A DNA stretch of 38,936 nucleotides from Planctomycetes bacterium TMED75 (GCA_002171655.1 NHEC01000034.1:1-38936); one strand, 5' to 3'; shown: positions 7,838 to 16,617, numbered from the stretch's first letter. Notes: generated from the sequence alone by a model not told the origin. Numbers and translations are program-made.

Positions 7838-7966
7838 AACCCACCACCAACGAAGTGGCGAATTCTCTAATACTGATCCAATTCACTCACAAGTCTCACT
7901 GACATTTTCTGAATGCCAGAGGGCCAAAAGTGAATCGAGTCGTTCATGCGACCAACGACAGTCCCG

Positions 7967-7988
7967 AAAAGCCTTTCTTTAAAGGCCT
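7967..7988 (-). terminator. Possible weak terminator downstream of the Tad operon
   Basis: On the minus strand AGGCCTTT, loop AAAG, then AAAGGCTT, running into TTTTCGG. The core stem is only 6 bp and AT-rich. It lies 26 bases past the stop of a possible 54-aa ORF and about 600 bases past the last clear Tad gene. It could end that long 3' transcript before flp2. Confidence 0.35.
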
Positions 7989-8012
7989 AAAGGAACACGC
8001 TGCCGTGGCCGC

Positions 8013-8177
8013 TCAGAAGTCAGATTGGTTCGACTGCACCTCAGTGGCTTTCAGTGACAGATCAGATCTGCCCCACACACACTCTCGAATGAACCGACTG
8101 CGCCTCCGAAAAAGAGAAGGCACAGACGGAAGGTATTCCAGTATTCGTGTCGTCACTGAGCGCACGGCCGCACTCAT
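8013..8177 (-). CDS. Doubtful 54-aa ORF downstream of the Tad operon
   Basis: The ORF begins MSAAVRSVTTRILEYLP and is arginine- and serine-rich, with no recognised domain. In its favour, AGGAGGTG lies just upstream of the ATG and a terminator-like hairpin follows 26 bases after the stop. Against it, the ribosome-site spacing is very short (about three bases from GGAGG), and the whole stretch is G/T-rich on this strand, which produces such motifs by chance. It may be spurious. Confidence 0.22.
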   Translation of the reverse strand: MSAAVRSVTTRILEYLPSVPSLFRRRSRFIRECVWGRSDLSLKATEVQSNQSDF

Positions 8178-8596
8178 GCACCTCCTCGAAAACGGTGCCA
8201 CCAGTCACTCTCGACATGCGATGAAGCCATCGCAATCAGAGGGCAGACTGAAGGACACAAAACACGTATCGAGGAACAACACGGCGCACCTCGAACTTGA
8301 AACTGGGAAGAAAAAACCTCCCCAACCTGTACATCGCACACACTGTTCAGACCTGATTTGGAATGAATCATTGAAGCGCTCCGAACACACCACCACCGAA
8401 CGCGGTGGCGATGAACACAGACAAATTGCGAGCGCCCGGAGGCGTCACGAGACACGATCCAGGCCACAGCATCGCTGGGTTGATCAGGATGATCAGACAC
8501 CCCGATTGCAAGCGTGTCCAGTCAGCATTTGAAATTTAGTGGGCAAACCATGGGTAAAAATGGCGGGAAATTATTCAAAAAAAACAGCGCCGGCGA
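8178..8596. other. Stretch without a recognisable gene
   Basis: Between the TPR gene and the possible 54-aa ORF I see no protein-like reading frame on either strand. The minus strand is unusually rich in G and T (for example GTGTGTGCG and GGTGGTGGTG runs). A T8 run lies about 12 bases after the TPR stop (minus strand), but with no proper stem before it. With the flp2 leader region, the gene-poor stretch runs from 7748 to 8596. It could carry a long 3' untranslated region or a non-coding RNA. Confidence 0.4.
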
Positions 8597-9241
8597 TCAT
8601 TTCATGATGTTTGAGGCAATCGCTCTGTCACTTTCAGCTCGTTCCAAATCGCCGCGGGCTTCAGCAAGAACCGCGACATTTCCGTGTGCTTCTGCAACTG
8701 GAATGACTTCGGAGTACAACCGAACAGACTCATCGTAATGCCCCTGGAGGGCACGAACCATGGCCAGATTCGCAGTAAAAGCCGCATCCCCCCGGTCGAG
8801 TTCGCGAGCACGGGTGAATTCATCAGCTGCGGCTGAAAAATCTTCCGTGACCACAAAGCACATACCGAGATCATTGCGAAGCAACGCACTCGTGGGCACT
8901 TCAACGACCCCCCGCTGAAGCAGGATGATGGCTTCGTTGGTTCGACTGTCCTTGAGCAGTAACTCAGCAAGCTCTGCATATCCAGGGGGGAATTTGGGAT
9001 GATCCGCAATGACGCGCCTCAGGACGTATTCAGCCTCGTCAACCCGCCCTTGGGATTTGAGGACTCGCCCGGTGAGTACAATTGTGGTCGGTTCGGGAGA
9101 ACGCAGCGAACCGCCATCGAAATACGATTTCTTTTCATCCAACTTTGACGGATCGGTTGCACACCCGATCAGCAGCAAACAGCTGACGCCAAGCGATGCG
9201 ACGCACGACAAACGGAGGAATGCAAGAAGCGAAGCTCTCAT
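8597..9241 (-). CDS. TPR lipoprotein of the Tad operon (TadD-like)
   Basis: A 214-aa protein with a lipoprotein signal peptide ending LLLIGC (lipid-modified Cys about residue 27). Tetratricopeptide repeats follow: LKSQGRVDEAEYVLRRVIAD, FPPGYAELAELLLKDSRTNE, LLRNDLGMCFVVTEDFSAAA and FTANLAMVRALQGHYDES. TadD proteins in other Tad systems are TPR lipoproteins that help place or stabilise the outer-membrane secretin, so a like role is probable. The ATG overlaps the stop of the upstream gene as TGATG. It is the last clear gene of the operon. Confidence 0.8.
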   Translation of the reverse strand: MRASLLAFLRLSCVASLGVSCLLLIGCATDPSKLDEKKSYFDGGSLRSPEPTTIVLTGRVLKSQGRVDEAEYVLRRVIADHPKFPPGYAELAELLLKDSRTNEAIILLQRGVVEVPTSALLRNDLGMCFVVTEDFSAAADEFTRARELDRGDAAFTANLAMVRALQGHYDESVRLYSEVIPVAEAHGNVAVLAEARGDLERAESDRAIASNIMK

Positions 9242-9825
9242 CAGAACCCTCCCTCAAGTGGAGTATCTATGGGACGAACGATGGTCTCACCTCCGTTGTA
9301 GGAATCATCATTTCCCAGGGAGCCAGCACCCTTGATGGAGTCTGCTCGTATCCGCCGGGCATCCGAAGAAGCCGCCCCCGACCCACCGGGATAACCATCC
9401 ACGATGGCCAACTGATCAGAGCTGATTCCTTGACCGGCCATCATCACCACAACGGCGGCGATTCTGGACTTGTAGAGCTGATCATCAGCACTGCCTTGCT
9501 TCACATTGAGCACCCAGTCAGTCCCCTTGAAATGGCGCGCAAGAATACGGGCGTCGCGCTTTCCAACGGGAGTCAGCCGTTCACTGCCTTCAACGAAATG
9601 ATAGTCATACAGAATTCGCTGACGGATCACCCCAAGCTCAACGGCATCGACCATCGGCGCCTCGACTGCCCAGGCATCGATCTTTGAAAGCTGATCACGC
9701 TGAAGAGCGGTGTCCGAGGGACCCTTTGACTTTGCTTTCTTTGCAGGACTGTCACATCCCGCCAAGAGTGCCAAGAAGCACGGAATGATCAGGACATTCG
9801 TGAGTCGAAATGGTTGCTTGAACAA
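9241..9825 (-). CDS. Tad-operon lipoprotein, tentatively CpaD/OmpA-like
   Basis: A 194-aa protein that starts at TTG (9825), with GGAG at normal spacing and only one base after the tadC stop. The signal peptide ends FLALLAGC, a good lipobox. From about residue 70, the pattern FVEGSERLTPVGKRDARILA, then WVLNVKQGSADDQLYKSRIA and GQGISSDQLAIV, resembles the CpaD pilus lipoprotein or a degenerate OmpA-like domain: a raised position for LTP, a helix, V.QGS, and a second helix before a final strand. The C-terminal 50 residues are Gly/Ser/Asp-rich. Position among Tad genes supports a pilus role. The family call needs a profile search. Confidence 0.5.
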   Translation of the reverse strand: MFKQPFRLTNVLIIPCFLALLAGCDSPAKKAKSKGPSDTALQRDQLSKIDAWAVEAPMVDAVELGVIRQRILYDYHFVEGSERLTPVGKRDARILARHFKGTDWVLNVKQGSADDQLYKSRIAAVVVMMAGQGISSDQLAIVDGYPGGSGAASSDARRIRADSIKGAGSLGNDDSYNGGETIVRPIDTPLEGGF

Positions 9826-9826
9826 G

Positions 9827-10684
9827 TCAAATCTCCGTGAAGAAGGCCCGAAGGACCACGACCATGAACGGGAATATGGTTACAAGTAACAAGGCCGGAA
9901 GCATCAGCAACGTGATGGGCAGAATGGTCTTGATACTGGACTGGTGGGCTCTTTCTTCCATGGTGCGCGCATAGTCCTGACGCATGGATTCAGCCTGAGC
10001 TCGAAAAGTCTCTGACAGGCCCGAGCCGAAGCGTTCAGATTGTGTGAGAAGAGAAGCCAGAGCTGCGGCGTCACCTACACCGGTTCGCTCAGCCATTTCC
10101 TTCAGAGCACGCTCTCGGCTCTCACCAAGACGAATCTCCAACGAGACCAGCTGCATCTCCTCAGAAAGCGCAGGACTTACGCCCAACATCTGACGCTGAA
10201 CAGAGTCCCAGGCATCATCCACCGAATGCCCGGCAGCGGTGGTCACGTCAAGCATGTCCAACATCAAGGGCATTGCGTCACCAACCTCCGAGCGGCGACT
10301 TTGCCACTTGGAATTGATGTAGATGTACGGGATCTTGGAGAAAAGAAGACCACCGGCAGCTCCAAAGGCGATCGAGGCAAAGGTATCCAGCTCGATCCAC
10401 CGAGCGGCCATGAGTCCAACGATCGCTCCAATGAAAGCCATCGAAGCAAGAAAGGTCATGTAATAAACAGCCGCATTGGCGCCAAAATAGCCGGCTGATG
10501 CCAGCCACTGCTTGATTCGAGGACCAGAAAGCCCTAACTGCTCACCCCCGACGCCACCAAACCGGTTGATACCAGATGCGGTCTTCCGTCGCTTGGAAGA
10601 ATCGGTGTTCCATACGGCGCCTATTGCAAGAAAGCAGGCGATGAAGGCGATGAACGCAGCGAGCAATTGGGTGCTGTCGGTCAT
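9827..10684 (-). CDS. tadC: Tad pilus inner-membrane platform protein TadC
   Basis: A 285-aa type II secretion F-domain protein. There is a helix at residues 8-25, a pair of membrane segments around 80-125, the cytoplasmic F domain (MPLMLDMLDVTTAAGHSVDD, LGESRERALKEMAERTGVGD, TQSERFGSGLSETFRAQAES), then hydrophobic LPITLLMLPALLLVTIFPFM at the end. TadB and TadC form the platform on which the TadA ATPase acts to build the pilus. The ATG overlaps the tadB stop as ATGA. Confidence 0.87.
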   Translation of the reverse strand: MTDSTQLLAAFIAFIACFLAIGAVWNTDSSKRRKTASGINRFGGVGGEQLGLSGPRIKQWLASAGYFGANAAVYYMTFLASMAFIGAIVGLMAARWIELDTFASIAFGAAGGLLFSKIPYIYINSKWQSRRSEVGDAMPLMLDMLDVTTAAGHSVDDAWDSVQRQMLGVSPALSEEMQLVSLEIRLGESRERALKEMAERTGVGDAAALASLLTQSERFGSGLSETFRAQAESMRQDYARTMEERAHQSSIKTILPITLLMLPALLLVTIFPFMVVVLRAFFTEI

Positions 10685-11652
10685 GTAAGCACCTCATTGT
10701 ATTGACGGTCGATTCGAGACAATCGGTTGACCGCAAGCAGGCCTGCCAGAAGCAACATCAGGGAACCGACCAGGAAGAGTCGCCCCAGAGCATCACCGAA
10801 TACAAAATCGGAATACCGCTCCGAATAGGTTGAAAAGACCAGTACACAGATGAACGGCATCAGAAGGACGAGTTGCGCACTCAGTCGCGCATCAGCGGTG
10901 AGCGCCCGACCGCGTCGACGCAGGACCATTCGTTCCACGATGGAATCGCACAAACGGTCGATCGTCTTCGTGAGGTTGCCACCAGCCTCCATCTGAACGA
11001 GCAAGGCGGTACCAAAGGCGCGCAGCTCGAGCGTTTCACTCTTGAGAAGAACATTCCGAATAGCATCGGAAAGTGGTTCACCCATCTTCTCTCGCTGAAC
11101 GATCTGTACGAAGAACTGGCCGGTCGGAGCGGGAACCCGGTCAGCGAGGACTTGAACCATCCCCGAAATCGGATGCCCTGCACGAATAGACCGACTTGCA
11201 AGTCGTAGAGAATCCACGCACTGCTTTTCCAGCAGACTTCTGCGCCGGGATGCTCGAAATCGGATGAAGAACATTACGAGAGTTGCCAGCACCGCAAGGA
11301 CGGCGACAGCAATCACCAGACTTCGACTCCACAACAGAGCAAAGACGAAGGTGAATCCAACCAACATCGCTGCCTGAGTGATGAATGCATTCGGAGAGGC
11401 CGAGCGCGAATTAGGGCTGAAAAACCCGCCGACGCCACCAGGCTGAACATCAGTCGCAGAGCTTGGGGGAAGAAGCAGCTCGACTTCCTTACCATCTATC
11501 CAGGTTCGGATCGGACGGGCGCCCCGGGGGGTACCCAGGCCGGTGCGCAGGTTTGCTGCCACCAGCACGAACAGCCAAAGGGAAGCGAGAAAACCGAAGA
11601 CGGCAAGGGGAAGAACCAACCAGTGATTTGGAAGGATGTCAGTGAGACTCAT
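10681..11652 (-). CDS. tadB: Tad pilus inner-membrane platform protein TadB
   Basis: A 323-aa paralog of TadC with one T2SS F domain (SLRLASRSIRAGHPISGMVQ, then FGTALLVQMEAGGNLTKTID) between hydrophobic pairs at the N- and C-termini. The ORF can be opened further upstream, inside tadA. The ATG at 11652 (MSLTDILPNHWL) has AAGGGGGG upstream and begins just before the first membrane helix, so it is preferred. It overlaps the end of tadA by 14 bases. Confidence 0.87.
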   Translation of the reverse strand: MSLTDILPNHWLVLPLAVFGFLASLWLFVLVAANLRTGLGTPRGARPIRTWIDGKEVELLLPPSSATDVQPGGVGGFFSPNSRSASPNAFITQAAMLVGFTFVFALLWSRSLVIAVAVLAVLATLVMFFIRFRASRRRSLLEKQCVDSLRLASRSIRAGHPISGMVQVLADRVPAPTGQFFVQIVQREKMGEPLSDAIRNVLLKSETLELRAFGTALLVQMEAGGNLTKTIDRLCDSIVERMVLRRRGRALTADARLSAQLVLLMPFICVLVFSTYSERYSDFVFGDALGRLFLVGSLMLLLAGLLAVNRLSRIDRQYNEVLT

Positions 11653-13000
11653 TCGCCCCCCCCTTTCTGAGTTCCGGGGTACGTTCAAGACGACGGGCCG
11701 CAAAGTGACCTTCAGGGAACGTGACACCGAGTGTTCGAAATCGTGACAAGAGCGTGGGCACACATCCCGTAGCCTCGTAGTAGCCAGACTGACCACTACC
11801 TGCATTACTGACAGAAGAAAGGCAGAATCGATAGATGTCCTCGATCTGCGCGGCGCCGCCTTCTATCGGGCGCACCTCGGCAACAGACATCACCTTTCTT
11901 ACACCAGACCCCAGGCGTTCAACCTGAACCACGAGGTCAATCGCCGATCCGACGTATTCACGCATGACGGAAACTGGGACTTCCATACCGGCCATGCACA
12001 GCATGCTTTCAAGCCTCCGGAATGCATCGACTGGCCCGTTGGCGTGCATAGTAGTCATGGAACCACTGTGGCCACTGTTCATCGCCTGAAGCATGTCAAA
12101 CGCTTCGGCTCCACGACACTCACCGACAAGAATCCTATCCGGGCGCATTCGAAGCGCATTCCTTACGGCATCTCGGGTGGTGATTTCACCCGCGCCCTCG
12201 ACATTGGGAGGTCGCGTTTCGAGCCTCACGACATGGTGCTGGCGAAGCTTCAACTCGGCGGCATCCTCAATGGTCACCACTCGTTCATCCGTGGGGATGC
12301 TGGAGCTCAGTGCATTGAGAAGCGTCGTCTTTCCCGCACCAGAACCGCCACTGATGATCACATTCATACGCAACTGGACGCAACATCTGAGAAAGTCGGC
12401 CATCTCGACGCAGAGCATTCCATTCGAGACAAGCTCATCGAGGGAAAAACCACGATTACGGAAGCGACGTATGCTGAGCGATGGCCCATCAAGAGCAACT
12501 GGATGTATGACGGCATTGACTCGCGATCCATCAGGAAGACGGGCATCCACCATGGGCGAGCTTTCGTCGAGTCGACGACCGGAATGGCGCACGATTCGCC
12601 TGATGACATTCAGCAGATGTTCATCGTCACGGAATCGAATTGGTACCTGCTCTATCTTGCCCTCGCGTTCAATGAAGACTTGATCGGGGCCGTTGACCAG
12701 AATGTCGGAGATCGTTTCGTCACTCATGAGACCTTGAAGAGGACCCAGACCAAACACTTCATCAAGTACTTCCTGGACAATCTGATCTTTGGCAGTTTCC
12801 GCAACCGATCCATTGAGTGAATCAATCATCTGGCGAATCCGCCGCTCGCACTCGGTCTGCAGCTCCGGCTGATCGAGCTTATTGGCTCGATTCAAGTCCA
12901 TGGACTCAAGCAGTCGATGATGGACTGCGAGTTTCAGCTCATCGTACGAATCACCTGCAGGCGTCGAATGTTGACTGCTGGGCTGTGGCTGAGACTTCAT
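11639..13000 (-). CDS. tadA: Tad pilus assembly ATPase TadA/CpaF
   Basis: A 453-aa hexameric secretion ATPase that powers assembly of the Flp pilus, and retraction in some systems, at the inner membrane. An N-terminal helical region is followed by GPLQGLMSDETISDILVNG (residues about 86-104), Walker A GGSGAGKTT (218-226), Asp box TIEDAAEL (243-250), Walker B RPDRILVGECRG (286-297) and His box NSGHSGSMTTMHA (308-320). All catalytic motifs are intact and the length is typical. It overlaps the secretin gene upstream by four bases (ATGA) and tadB downstream by 14. Confidence 0.95.
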   Translation of the reverse strand: MKSQPQPSSQHSTPAGDSYDELKLAVHHRLLESMDLNRANKLDQPELQTECERRIRQMIDSLNGSVAETAKDQIVQEVLDEVFGLGPLQGLMSDETISDILVNGPDQVFIEREGKIEQVPIRFRDDEHLLNVIRRIVRHSGRRLDESSPMVDARLPDGSRVNAVIHPVALDGPSLSIRRFRNRGFSLDELVSNGMLCVEMADFLRCCVQLRMNVIISGGSGAGKTTLLNALSSSIPTDERVVTIEDAAELKLRQHHVVRLETRPPNVEGAGEITTRDAVRNALRMRPDRILVGECRGAEAFDMLQAMNSGHSGSMTTMHANGPVDAFRRLESMLCMAGMEVPVSVMREYVGSAIDLVVQVERLGSGVRKVMSVAEVRPIEGGAAQIEDIYRFCLSSVSNAGSGQSGYYEATGCVPTLLSRFRTLGVTFPEGHFAARRLERTPELRKGGANESH

Positions 13001-14550
13001 CTTGATACCTCTTCTCCGTCAGATGATGCGGCTGCACCATCGGAAGAGACAGGAAGCGCCGGGAGAATCAGATCGGGACGAGCTGGCTCCGGAAGTTCGT
13101 CAAAACGGCGCCATGCGCCCGGACCAGTGAGCTTGTCAAGTCCCAACTTCTTAGCCTGTGCTGCCTGGGACGGAGGAAGCGGAGCAACCACCGTTCCTTC
13201 AATTCGCCCATCAACAAAGAACTGCCAGTCGTCCGGGCGCTCATGGAGAAAACCCGGAAGAGGCTCACTGCCGACCGAGTCAATTGGTTCGACCAGTTCT
13301 GCTGTAATCAGAACCACAAGCTCAGTCTGATCTTCGCGATAACGAACGCTCCTGAAGAGCGGCCCGATAAAGGGCAGTTCGCCAAGGAGAGGAATCGAGG
13401 CATTGGTCGCTTCCGTCTTGGACTCCAACAAGCCTGCCATGGCGAAGGTTTGACCGCTGCGAAGTTCCACGACGGTGCTTGAACGTCGGGTCGAGACGCC
13501 GGGGACATTGGCCCCCTGGACTGATGTGCCGTAGACATCGCTCAGTTGACTGACTTCGGGAGCAACCTGCAGTCGAACTCGATTTTCGCCCAATACCTCG
13601 GGTCGGAAACGAAGCCTGACTCCGACTTCCTTGTACTCGACACTAATCGAAGAACCGACGCCGACGGAAGTACCCTGAACCACCGGAATCGGGAACTCCC
13701 CACCCACAAGGAAGGTCGCTTCCTCACCACTGATGGCGACAAGATTTGGCTCCGCAAGAATTCGCACGTAGTTGTTCTGCTTGAGTGCTCGAATGTAGAG
13801 AGCAAGATCTGCCGCCGGGACACCCCCGAAGAGGGTGGCTGCAGATGAGACCTGATTAGCACCTTCCTGATAGACATATCGAGACGGACTGATGGCCCCA
13901 CCGGCCAGCGGCGAGATCCCCACTCCGCCAGGAGCAGAGCCCGCAGTTGCCGGGGTCTGTACCCCACCAAAGGCACTGGCACCACCCACTACGGCAGAAA
14001 AGCCCAATTCGCGAATACCGCGCCGAGCCACCTCGGCAATGCGAACCTTGAGCAGAACTTGTTGGACTCCGGGAATGCTGGTCATATCGACATAAGAATG
14101 ACCAGACGCAGACATGAAGTCTTCAAGTCGCGTTGCATCTGCAACCGTATTCACGTTGCCCTTAAGCACCAGAACCCCATCGCGGGCGTCAACGAGAATG
14201 CCACGACCAAACAACGAATCGAGCCGGTCTTGTAATCCACTGTCATCGATAAGGATGTCGATGTAGTACCGACTGCTGCTCCCGTCTTCATACTGCATGA
14301 TGACATCGGTCGATCCCAGACGCTTGCCGTACACCACAACCTGGCTTGGTGAAATCACCTCCGCATCGGCCACAGATGGATTGGCGACGATCACGCTCGA
14401 AACACGATGTTCTGAATCAACGATGTGCGACCGCCCGACGAGGAGCGAGAGTTCATGATCATCCTTGAGGAGGGGATCAGCAGACCCGGCGGGTACGACG
14501 AAACCTACCGTCAGCAGAATCAGCAGAACAAGTCGGAGTTCAGTCCTCAT
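12997..14550 (-). CDS. cpaC: Tad pilus outer-membrane secretin CpaC/RcpA
   Basis: A 517-aa secretin that forms the outer-membrane channel for the pilus. A signal peptide (MRTELRLVLLILLTVGFVVP) is followed by the pilus-type N-terminal domain (SVIVANPSVADAEVISPSQV), a BON-like segment (ILVDARDGVLVLKGNVNTVA) and the secretin domain (VQQVLLKVRIAEVARRGIRE, EPNLVAISGEEATFLVGGEF, LLGELPFIGPLFRS). Two further ATGs lie just upstream (14556 and 14559). GAGGAG at 14561-14566 serves any of them; 14550 is chosen because it begins the signal peptide cleanly. It overlaps cpaB by 11 bases. Confidence 0.92.
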   Translation of the reverse strand: MRTELRLVLLILLTVGFVVPAGSADPLLKDDHELSLLVGRSHIVDSEHRVSSVIVANPSVADAEVISPSQVVVYGKRLGSTDVIMQYEDGSSSRYYIDILIDDSGLQDRLDSLFGRGILVDARDGVLVLKGNVNTVADATRLEDFMSASGHSYVDMTSIPGVQQVLLKVRIAEVARRGIRELGFSAVVGGASAFGGVQTPATAGSAPGGVGISPLAGGAISPSRYVYQEGANQVSSAATLFGGVPAADLALYIRALKQNNYVRILAEPNLVAISGEEATFLVGGEFPIPVVQGTSVGVGSSISVEYKEVGVRLRFRPEVLGENRVRLQVAPEVSQLSDVYGTSVQGANVPGVSTRRSSTVVELRSGQTFAMAGLLESKTEATNASIPLLGELPFIGPLFRSVRYREDQTELVVLITAELVEPIDSVGSEPLPGFLHERPDDWQFFVDGRIEGTVVAPLPPSQAAQAKKLGLDKLTGPGAWRRFDELPEPARPDLILPALPVSSDGAAASSDGEEVSR

Positions 14551-15499
14551 TGTCATCATTCTCCTCAAAGGTGTAGGTCGTTCGTTTTCCACCACGAATC
14601 ACGACCGTCTGCCAATCCTCATCATCAGATTCTGGCTCGCTGGCTCCGGTCGAGGCACCACCGCTCGCAACTGGAACAACTGGGGCCTTTGCGGTGACGA
14701 CGTTTGGCACGTTGTTTGGCGAAGGAGTCGTTCGCTTGCGGGCCGCCGTAAGCTGAAGCAGCTCTTCGAGCGTGGACGCATCAGAGGGACCGGTCGGTTG
14801 TTCTTCATTCGGACGCAATGTGACCGAAACCGTGCCCAGTGACTTTGCCAGCTGGAGAATCTCGGCTTCTGATGGTTTCAAGAGAAGCGTGATGGTCGGC
14901 CCTTTGCGACTCCCAGAGCTCACGCCTCCCTCGGCCTGGCTTGCCTGAAACTGAGCCATAGCATTGGAGTAGCCTTCTACCGCGAGGACAGTCACCGCTT
15001 GCAGGACGGTGCGGGAAATGGTCTTTCCGGCATCAACGTACCCCCGAGGCACATCGAAAATGGCAATGACGTCAACCGTAGCTCCCGGATAGACGAAGGC
15101 GGCCAAACCTCGATCTGCGATCGTTATTGTTGATGCACGGCTGCCTTCTTCAAGCATGGCTTCTATTTCGGGGCCAGTGCCCAATCCTGCAATCATGTTG
15201 GACCGGATCTGCTGTCCTTCGATCGCCGGCCGAATCAGTACGCGACCTACTGCTGGTCGAATTGCGGTGATTGCACCCGTCCCCATTTCGGTCTTGAGCG
15301 TTGATTCAAGCTTGAGATCCTCCTCGGTCAGCACATGACCCGCGGAAAGTGCCTTGCTGGCGGTCACCACCTGAGCATCTGAAGGCCCCAGGGAGAGTGC
15401 TGGAATCCCTTTCGGGCCAGAGGTCAGTGCTGCGACCAGAACGGCAGCAAACATCGCGGCGAGAAGCCCCAGGATCACCGAGAGAAACAGTTTCATCAT
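14540..15499 (-). CDS. cpaB: Flp pilus assembly protein CpaB/RcpC
   Basis: A 319-aa periplasmic protein with one N-terminal membrane anchor (LFLSVILGLLAAMFAAVLVA). A SAF/antifreeze-like domain follows (VVTASKALSAGHVLTEEDLK and GRVLIRPAIEGQQIRSNMIA), then the RcpC/CpaB core (ADRGLAAFVYPGATVDVIAI, TISRTVLQAVTVLAVEGYS, TITLLLKPSEAEILQLAKSL). CpaB is thought to link or gate the secretin. The C-terminus has a disordered Thr/Pro/Val/Ser-rich tail ending in acidic residues. The double ATG at 15499/15496 overlaps the tadE stop as ATGATGA, so the much longer upstream reading frame is not used. Confidence 0.88.
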   Translation of the reverse strand: MMKLFLSVILGLLAAMFAAVLVAALTSGPKGIPALSLGPSDAQVVTASKALSAGHVLTEEDLKLESTLKTEMGTGAITAIRPAVGRVLIRPAIEGQQIRSNMIAGLGTGPEIEAMLEEGSRASTITIADRGLAAFVYPGATVDVIAIFDVPRGYVDAGKTISRTVLQAVTVLAVEGYSNAMAQFQASQAEGGVSSGSRKGPTITLLLKPSEAEILQLAKSLGTVSVTLRPNEEQPTGPSDASTLEELLQLTAARKRTTPSPNNVPNVVTAKAPVVPVASGGASTGASEPESDDEDWQTVVIRGGKRTTYTFEENDDNED

Positions 15500-15915
15500 C
15501 CACCTTCCTTGCGCATTACGGATTCGCTGGAAATTGTATCGGGCATTGGTAGCCAATCCGAAAGTCCACCGAGAGAAACTGAATCGTACTGAGCATCGAT
15601 TCGGACGGTGACCGGCTCTCCTGAACTTGCAGCAGAGGGGTCCTCTGGCGAGATGCTCAGCGTCCAAGCATCCACGGGAAATCCTGCGGAGGTCATTTGA
15701 TCGCTGACTGCCGATTCAACTTGCCCGTAATTACTGCTGTACAGGGAAGCGGCTCGAGCACCAATCCGGGCTGCGTTGGTCACTTCGACCTTCTTGGTGA
15801 AGGCCCAGGCAAATTCCAGCCCACCAATCAACAGGATCAGTAGAAGTGGCAAGATCACCACCGCTTCAAGCACCATTGAACCTCGTCGGGCATGAGTCAT
15901 ACGTGGATGAGTCAT
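15496..15915 (-). CDS. tadE: TadE-like minor pilin/pseudopilin
   Basis: A 139-aa protein with TadE pattern: RRGSMVLEAVVILPLLLILL starts at about residue 11 (Gly-Ser then a hydrophobic helix with Glu, GSMVLE), then KVEVTNAARIGARAASLYSS. The C-terminal half is a small beta-rich domain. TadE is cleaved by the prepilin peptidase and functions in early pilus assembly. ATGA overlaps join it to tadV upstream and cpaB downstream. Confidence 0.85.
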   Translation of the reverse strand: MTHPRMTHARRGSMVLEAVVILPLLLILLIGGLEFAWAFTKKVEVTNAARIGARAASLYSSNYGQVESAVSDQMTSAGFPVDAWTLSISPEDPSAASSGEPVTVRIDAQYDSVSLGGLSDWLPMPDTISSESVMRKEGG

Positions 15916-16544
15916 ATGTAGTACACCGCTCCACCCAGAAAAAGACCTACGAACATGATGGGCCCAAAGGCCCAGATGGCACTCGACTTAGTGGCATTCG
16001 CAGCAGAGCCGTCAGCAGTGGGTGATTCCGACAGCTGAGAGCCAGAATCGGATTCCGCGCCCTCAGTCGCAATTGCCGGCAAGGTCGCGTCTCCACCCTT
16101 ACGTTGCGTAATCAGGTGAAGTGACTCTGCGATGACTCCGTACCAAAGTTGTTTCAATTCACCTCGCAAAGTGGCCGCAAGAATGGCGTAACAGAATCCG
16201 AGAAACATCACCGCTGCAAGGAGATAAATTCCGAGGTCTACACCAGCCCATGCCCCAACCCCCATCATGAACTTCACATCCCCCGCACCACCGCCACCAA
16301 GTGCATAGACGATCAATAACGGCAGGCTCACTACGATGATTCCCAGAAATGAATCTCCCAAGCCACCTGTCCAACTGAGGCCCCCATGAACCAGCATGCA
16401 GAACAGCCCGGTTATCACCATCGGGAATGTCAACCAGTTGGGAATGCGACGATCCTTGATATCAGTCAGGGACGCAACGAGCCCCGCTCCCAGCAGGACG
16501 GTCCATCTCAGAATTTCAAATTTCAGGTCCAACTCAGGCATCAT
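15912..16544 (-). CDS. tadV: Prepilin peptidase TadV/CpaA (A24 family)
   Basis: A 210-aa membrane aspartic peptidase that cleaves Flp and TadE prepilins. Both catalytic motifs are present: TDIKDRRIPN (Asp about residue 28) and GAGDVKF (Asp about residue 89). Several membrane helices follow. A polar insert of about 60 residues (after LHLITQRKGGD, Ser/Ala/Glu-rich) precedes the last helix near the C-terminus and is unusual for this short family. The N-terminal methylase-like domain of PilD is absent, as usual for TadV. It is the first gene of the leftward Tad operon. Confidence 0.88.
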   Translation of the reverse strand: MMPELDLKFEILRWTVLLGAGLVASLTDIKDRRIPNWLTFPMVITGLFCMLVHGGLSWTGGLGDSFLGIIVVSLPLLIVYALGGGGAGDVKFMMGVGAWAGVDLGIYLLAAVMFLGFCYAILAATLRGELKQLWYGVIAESLHLITQRKGGDATLPAIATEGAESDSGSQLSESPTADGSAANATKSSAIWAFGPIMFVGLFLGGAVYYI

Positions 16545-16617
16545 GCAACCCGCTGATGGTTCAGCAAAGGCTCCTCATCGGTGATTCGGAAAAAAGAAGG
16601 GCTGAAGGAATCATCCC

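Noticed and set aside
7930-8532. A 200-codon plus-strand open frame in the gene-poor stretch
   Set aside because: Composition is His/Arg/Thr-rich and unlike a folded protein, there is no ribosome site, and it follows from the A/C skew of the strand.
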